NCBI GenBank assembly: GCA_008017255.1
Contig: SSHD01000007.1
Span: 1-7,321, forward strand
Reading direction: 5' to 3'
Origin: Acinetobacter sp.
GTDB lineage: Bacteria > Pseudomonadota > Gammaproteobacteria > Pseudomonadales > Moraxellaceae
Length of the DNA stretch: 7,321 nucleotides
In this document: in pieces, positions 4,925 through 7,321 of the stretch
How the letters are laid out: the number at the start of each line of letters is the position of its first letter
Position numbering within the stretch: position 1 is the stretch's first letter
Translations under genes and position numbers: made by a program
The notes under the pieces: generated by a model
Told to the model about the DNA's origin: nothing
What the model saw: the letters and a program-made list of their open reading frames with translations, nothing else
Databases searched by the model: none

Positions 4925-7321
4925 ATGTTAAAAATTATTTTACTGGGCTGGATTGCTGGCATCGCTGCAATGGGGCGTGACTTAGCATTTGTTGCCGCTA
5001 GCGATTGGATTTGGCTGCTTGTTGCGGCACTCGTTTGGGGTATTGGCTACTACAAAAAATCAGTCTACGTGCACCGAGCTGGCTATAAAGCATTACTGCT
5101 AGGTAGTGCGCTGTGGGCATTGTTTTGCACAGGGTTTTATTATGCCGACAGTGCTTTGCTGCAACGCTTAGCGTTGAAAGAACTGGAGCCGAAAGCCTTT
5201 ACCGCAGTGGTATATATTAAAAAAATAGATGAATTGACAGCCGATGGACAAAAACAAGTTGCTGAAGTTTTAAATCGGCATAGTCAAAGTGTGAATTGGC
5301 TGCTTTATTTACGGGACGATCCGTTTCATCAAGCAACGCAATTACAACTGGGCAATTATTATCGCGTCCATGGCGAAATTAAACCTGCACATAGTTATGC
5401 GGTGTCAGGTGCTTTTGATCAAGAAAAATGGTTATTACAACAAAATATTATGTCGGTGTTTTCAGTTAAATCTGTGCAGGCCTTAACTGTAGATGACATT
5501 TATCGACTCGGTTATCAACAACATTTAAAACAACAGCATAGTCTGCAAGCCAGATTTCTATTAAAGGTAGAACAAAAACGTTTGGCATTTCGTCACATGC
5601 TGCAAGACTCAAATTTACAGCATAAAGGCTTACTACTGGCGTTATTGACTGGCGATGAAAGTCTATTATCTTCAGATTTAAAACAACAATTTCAGCAATT
5701 GGGTATTTCGCATTTATTGGCGATTTCTGGGCCGCATGTGTTGATTTTTGCGCTGCTGCTGACCTGGTTGCTGCAAAAAATTGTGCAGCGCTATTGTCCA
5801 AGTCTATATTTATGGCAACCGCGACAGATTGTGCTGTTATTGCCCTTTGGCTTGAGTGTGTTGTTATATGTAGCTTTTGTAGGTTTTGAAATTCCTGCCT
5901 TGCGTACCTTGTTAACGGTATGGCTGGGCAGCGCTTTTGTGCTGTTTCAGCGACAAATCCAACCCTTGGCTTTACTGATTTATAGTGCGAGTTTGTTATT
6001 AATTTACGATCCATTTAGTATTTTGTCGGCAGCATTTTGGCTGTCTTATGGCGCGTGTTTTATATTACTGCGCATTTATCAAAGCATTGCACAACAGCCG
6101 AAAAATCAGCCCCTTCATGCAGCGCAGAACGTTCGCTTGATGGCGAAAATATTGGTGCAATCGCAATGGAAAATTTTTATCGCACTGCTGCCTTTGGTGC
6201 TGATTTTCTTTCAGCAGGTTGCATGGCTTGCACCCATGAGTAACTTGATTGCCATTCCAGTTTTAAGTGCGGTAGTGGTGCCGTTAAATATTGTCGCAGC
6301 CTGTGTATGGCTGATAATTCCTAGCTTGGGGCGGTTGTTATTTCATATCAATGATACTTTGCTGTCGATTTTGATGTGGTTGTTAGATGCCTTACACAGC
6401 CTGTCACCCGAATTATACGGCGTGAGCGCCACGCCGTGGATGATGCTCAGTTTAATCATTGGCATGTTGATTTTATTTTTACCACGTGGCGTGCTGCCTA
6501 AAGCGTGGGCACTGTTGTGTTTTTTGCCGATATTAATCGGTGTGAAACCCACAGCAACGGTTTTAAATATTTTAGATGTTGGGCAGGGGCAAGCCGTAGT
6601 GTTGCAGTATCCACGGCATACATGGATGATTGATACAGGCGGTTCTTATGATGAAACGAAATTCAGTTTAGGTGAGCGGGTGGTGATTCCATTCTTACGT
6701 CAACAAGGCATTCGCAAGCTCGATCGTGTGATTTTAACGCATCTCGATCAAGATCATAGCGGTGCTTTCCCTTCTATTGAAAAAGCCTTTGAAATTGAGC
6801 ACGTTCAGTCCAATGAGCGAGGCGATAAATTGAAGTTTCAGGATAATTTTTCTTTGTGTCAGCAAGGTCAAAGTTGGAGTTATCCGAATCTTAAAATTGA
6901 AATTTTATCACCACAGGCAGCAGAATTAGGCGCGGTTAAAGATCAAAAAAATGAATATTCTTGCGTGCTGTATGTGCAGTTTTTACATGCCCAACCTTAT
7001 CAAAATTTCCTGATTATGGGCGATGCTGGTTGGCAAACTGAATTTAAGCTATTGCAGCAGTATCCCAATTTAAAGGTCGATGTGTTGGTGCTGGGTCATC
7101 ATGGCAGTAAACACAGTTCGGCCTATGATTTTTTAGCTCGGTTAAAACCTAAACTGGCGATTGCTTCTAGCGGTTTTAACAATCGTTATGGTCACCCCAG
7201 TAGAGAAGTGCAACAGCGGTTAAAGGCTTTAAATATTCCGCTGTTAAATACCGCACAAACTGGCACAATCCATTTTATTTTTGAACATGGCACTGTGCAG
7301 TTAATACAACAACGCCAGCAA
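4925..7321 (+). CDS. comEC: ComEC/Rec2 DNA-uptake channel, stop codon beyond the right edge
   Basis: ComEC is the inner-membrane channel that brings one strand of transforming DNA into the cytoplasm. The frame stays open for 799 codons to the edge; all expected domains are present, so only a short tail should be missing. The N-terminus has two hydrophobic segments (about 1-42 and 55-75), then a soluble DUF4131/OB-like region to about residue 195. The Competence domain (about 230-535) starts with LLLALLTGDESLL and contains GISHLLAISGPHV (260-272), LSAAFWLSYGACF and the APMSNLIAIPVLS helix. The C-terminal metallo-beta-lactamase-like domain (about 545-795) has LDVGQGQ (550-556), IDTGG (569-573), HLDQDH (606-611, ligands H606, D608, D610, H611), GDAG (699-702), HHGSKHSS (725-732) and YGHPS with H757. 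A start at ATG 4925 is supported by an in-frame stop at 4904. It is likely an independent unit behind the lolD terminator. Confidence 0.95.
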   Translation, partial: MLKIILLGWIAGIAAMGRDLAFVAASDWIWLLVAALVWGIGYYKKSVYVHRAGYKALLLGSALWALFCTGFYYADSALLQRLALKELEPKAFTAVVYIKKIDELTADGQKQVAEVLNRHSQSVNWLLYLRDDPFHQATQLQLGNYYRVHGEIKPAHSYAVSGAFDQEKWLLQQNIMSVFSVKSVQALTVDDIYRLGYQQHLKQQHSLQARFLLKVEQKRLAFRHMLQDSNLQHKGLLLALLTGDESLLSSDLKQQFQQLGISHLLAISGPHVLIFALLLTWLLQKIVQRYCPSLYLWQPRQIVLLLPFGLSVLLYVAFVGFEIPALRTLLTVWLGSAFVLFQRQIQPLALLIYSASLLLIYDPFSILSAAFWLSYGACFILLRIYQSIAQQPKNQPLHAAQNVRLMAKILVQSQWKIFIALLPLVLIFFQQVAWLAPMSNLIAIPVLSAVVVPLNIVAACVWLIIPSLGRLLFHINDTLLSILMWLLDALHSLSPELYGVSATPWMMLSLIIGMLILFLPRGVLPKAWALLCFLPILIGVKPTATVLNILDVGQGQAVVLQYPRHTWMIDTGGSYDETKFSLGERVVIPFLRQQGIRKLDRVILTHLDQDHSGAFPSIEKAFEIEHVQSNERGDKLKFQDNFSLCQQGQSWSYPNLKIEILSPQAAELGAVKDQKNEYSCVLYVQFLHAQPYQNFLIMGDAGWQTEFKLLQQYPNLKVDVLVLGHHGSKHSSAYDFLARLKPKLAIASSGFNNRYGHPSREVQQRLKALNIPLLNTAQTGTIHFIFEHGTVQLIQQRQQ

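Noticed and set aside
5513..5521. TTATCAACA, a one-mismatch DnaA box
   Set aside because: It is inside comEC coding sequence, isolated, and expected by chance in AT-rich DNA.
5466..6014. A 182-codon open frame on the minus strand
   Set aside because: It lies wholly inside comEC, whose protein sequence is clearly conserved in this stretch (TGDE, GISHLLAISG, helix pattern). The antisense translation has no recognisable domain, so it is a shadow frame.
6037..6552. Short frames on both strands (6037-6243 plus, 6343-6552 minus)
   Set aside because: Both overlap the conserved transmembrane part of comEC and have no features of their own.

Overview
The window is an ordinary chromosomal stretch of a moderately AT-rich gammaproteobacterium, most likely Acinetobacter (Moraxellaceae). 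The pointers are the YaiI-family protein sequence, the single LolC/E-type permease paired with LolD, and the lolD-comEC neighbourhood. The genus is inferred from remembered protein sequences, not from a search. Both edges cut through genes. There is no RNA gene, insertion sequence, CRISPR array or obvious transferred island.

Layout from left to right: (1) a minus-strand gene of unknown function (1-656) that runs off the left edge; (2) a 237-bp divergent intergenic region (657-893) rich in palindromes, with a good promoter for the leftward gene, a TGCAAA operator-like array, a CRP/Vfr-like palindrome overlapping a DnaA-box match, and a weak promoter for the rightward pair; (3) yaiI (894-1364, GTG start) and, 7 bp later, an EamA/DMT-family transporter (1372-2274); (4) a minus-strand PilZ-domain gene (2278-2859), convergent with the transporter at a 3-bp gap; (5) a divergent, tightly packed lol pair, permease (2884-4119) and ATPase lolD (4112-4795, 8-bp overlap), closed by a clear intrinsic terminator (4808-4836); (6) comEC (4925 to the right edge), nearly complete at 799 codons with no stop reached.

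How the genes work together: the lol permease and LolD together form the inner-membrane ABC machine that hands outer-membrane lipoproteins to the periplasmic chaperone LolA. Only one permease gene is present here, so a homodimeric LolF-type transporter is likely rather than a LolC/LolE heterodimer. ComEC is the inner-membrane channel that carries single-stranded DNA into the cytoplasm during natural transformation; it sits behind the lol terminator and probably has its own start of transcription. The PilZ protein is a probable cyclic-di-GMP receptor whose binding motifs are split by a long helical insert. Its start codon lies 24 bp from that of the lol permease, so the promoters of the two genes must overlap or lie inside each other's coding sequence.

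I found no undescribed multi-gene system. The items most worth a second look are the PilZ architecture, the shared PilZ/lol start region, and the dense palindromes between the leftmost gene and yaiI.
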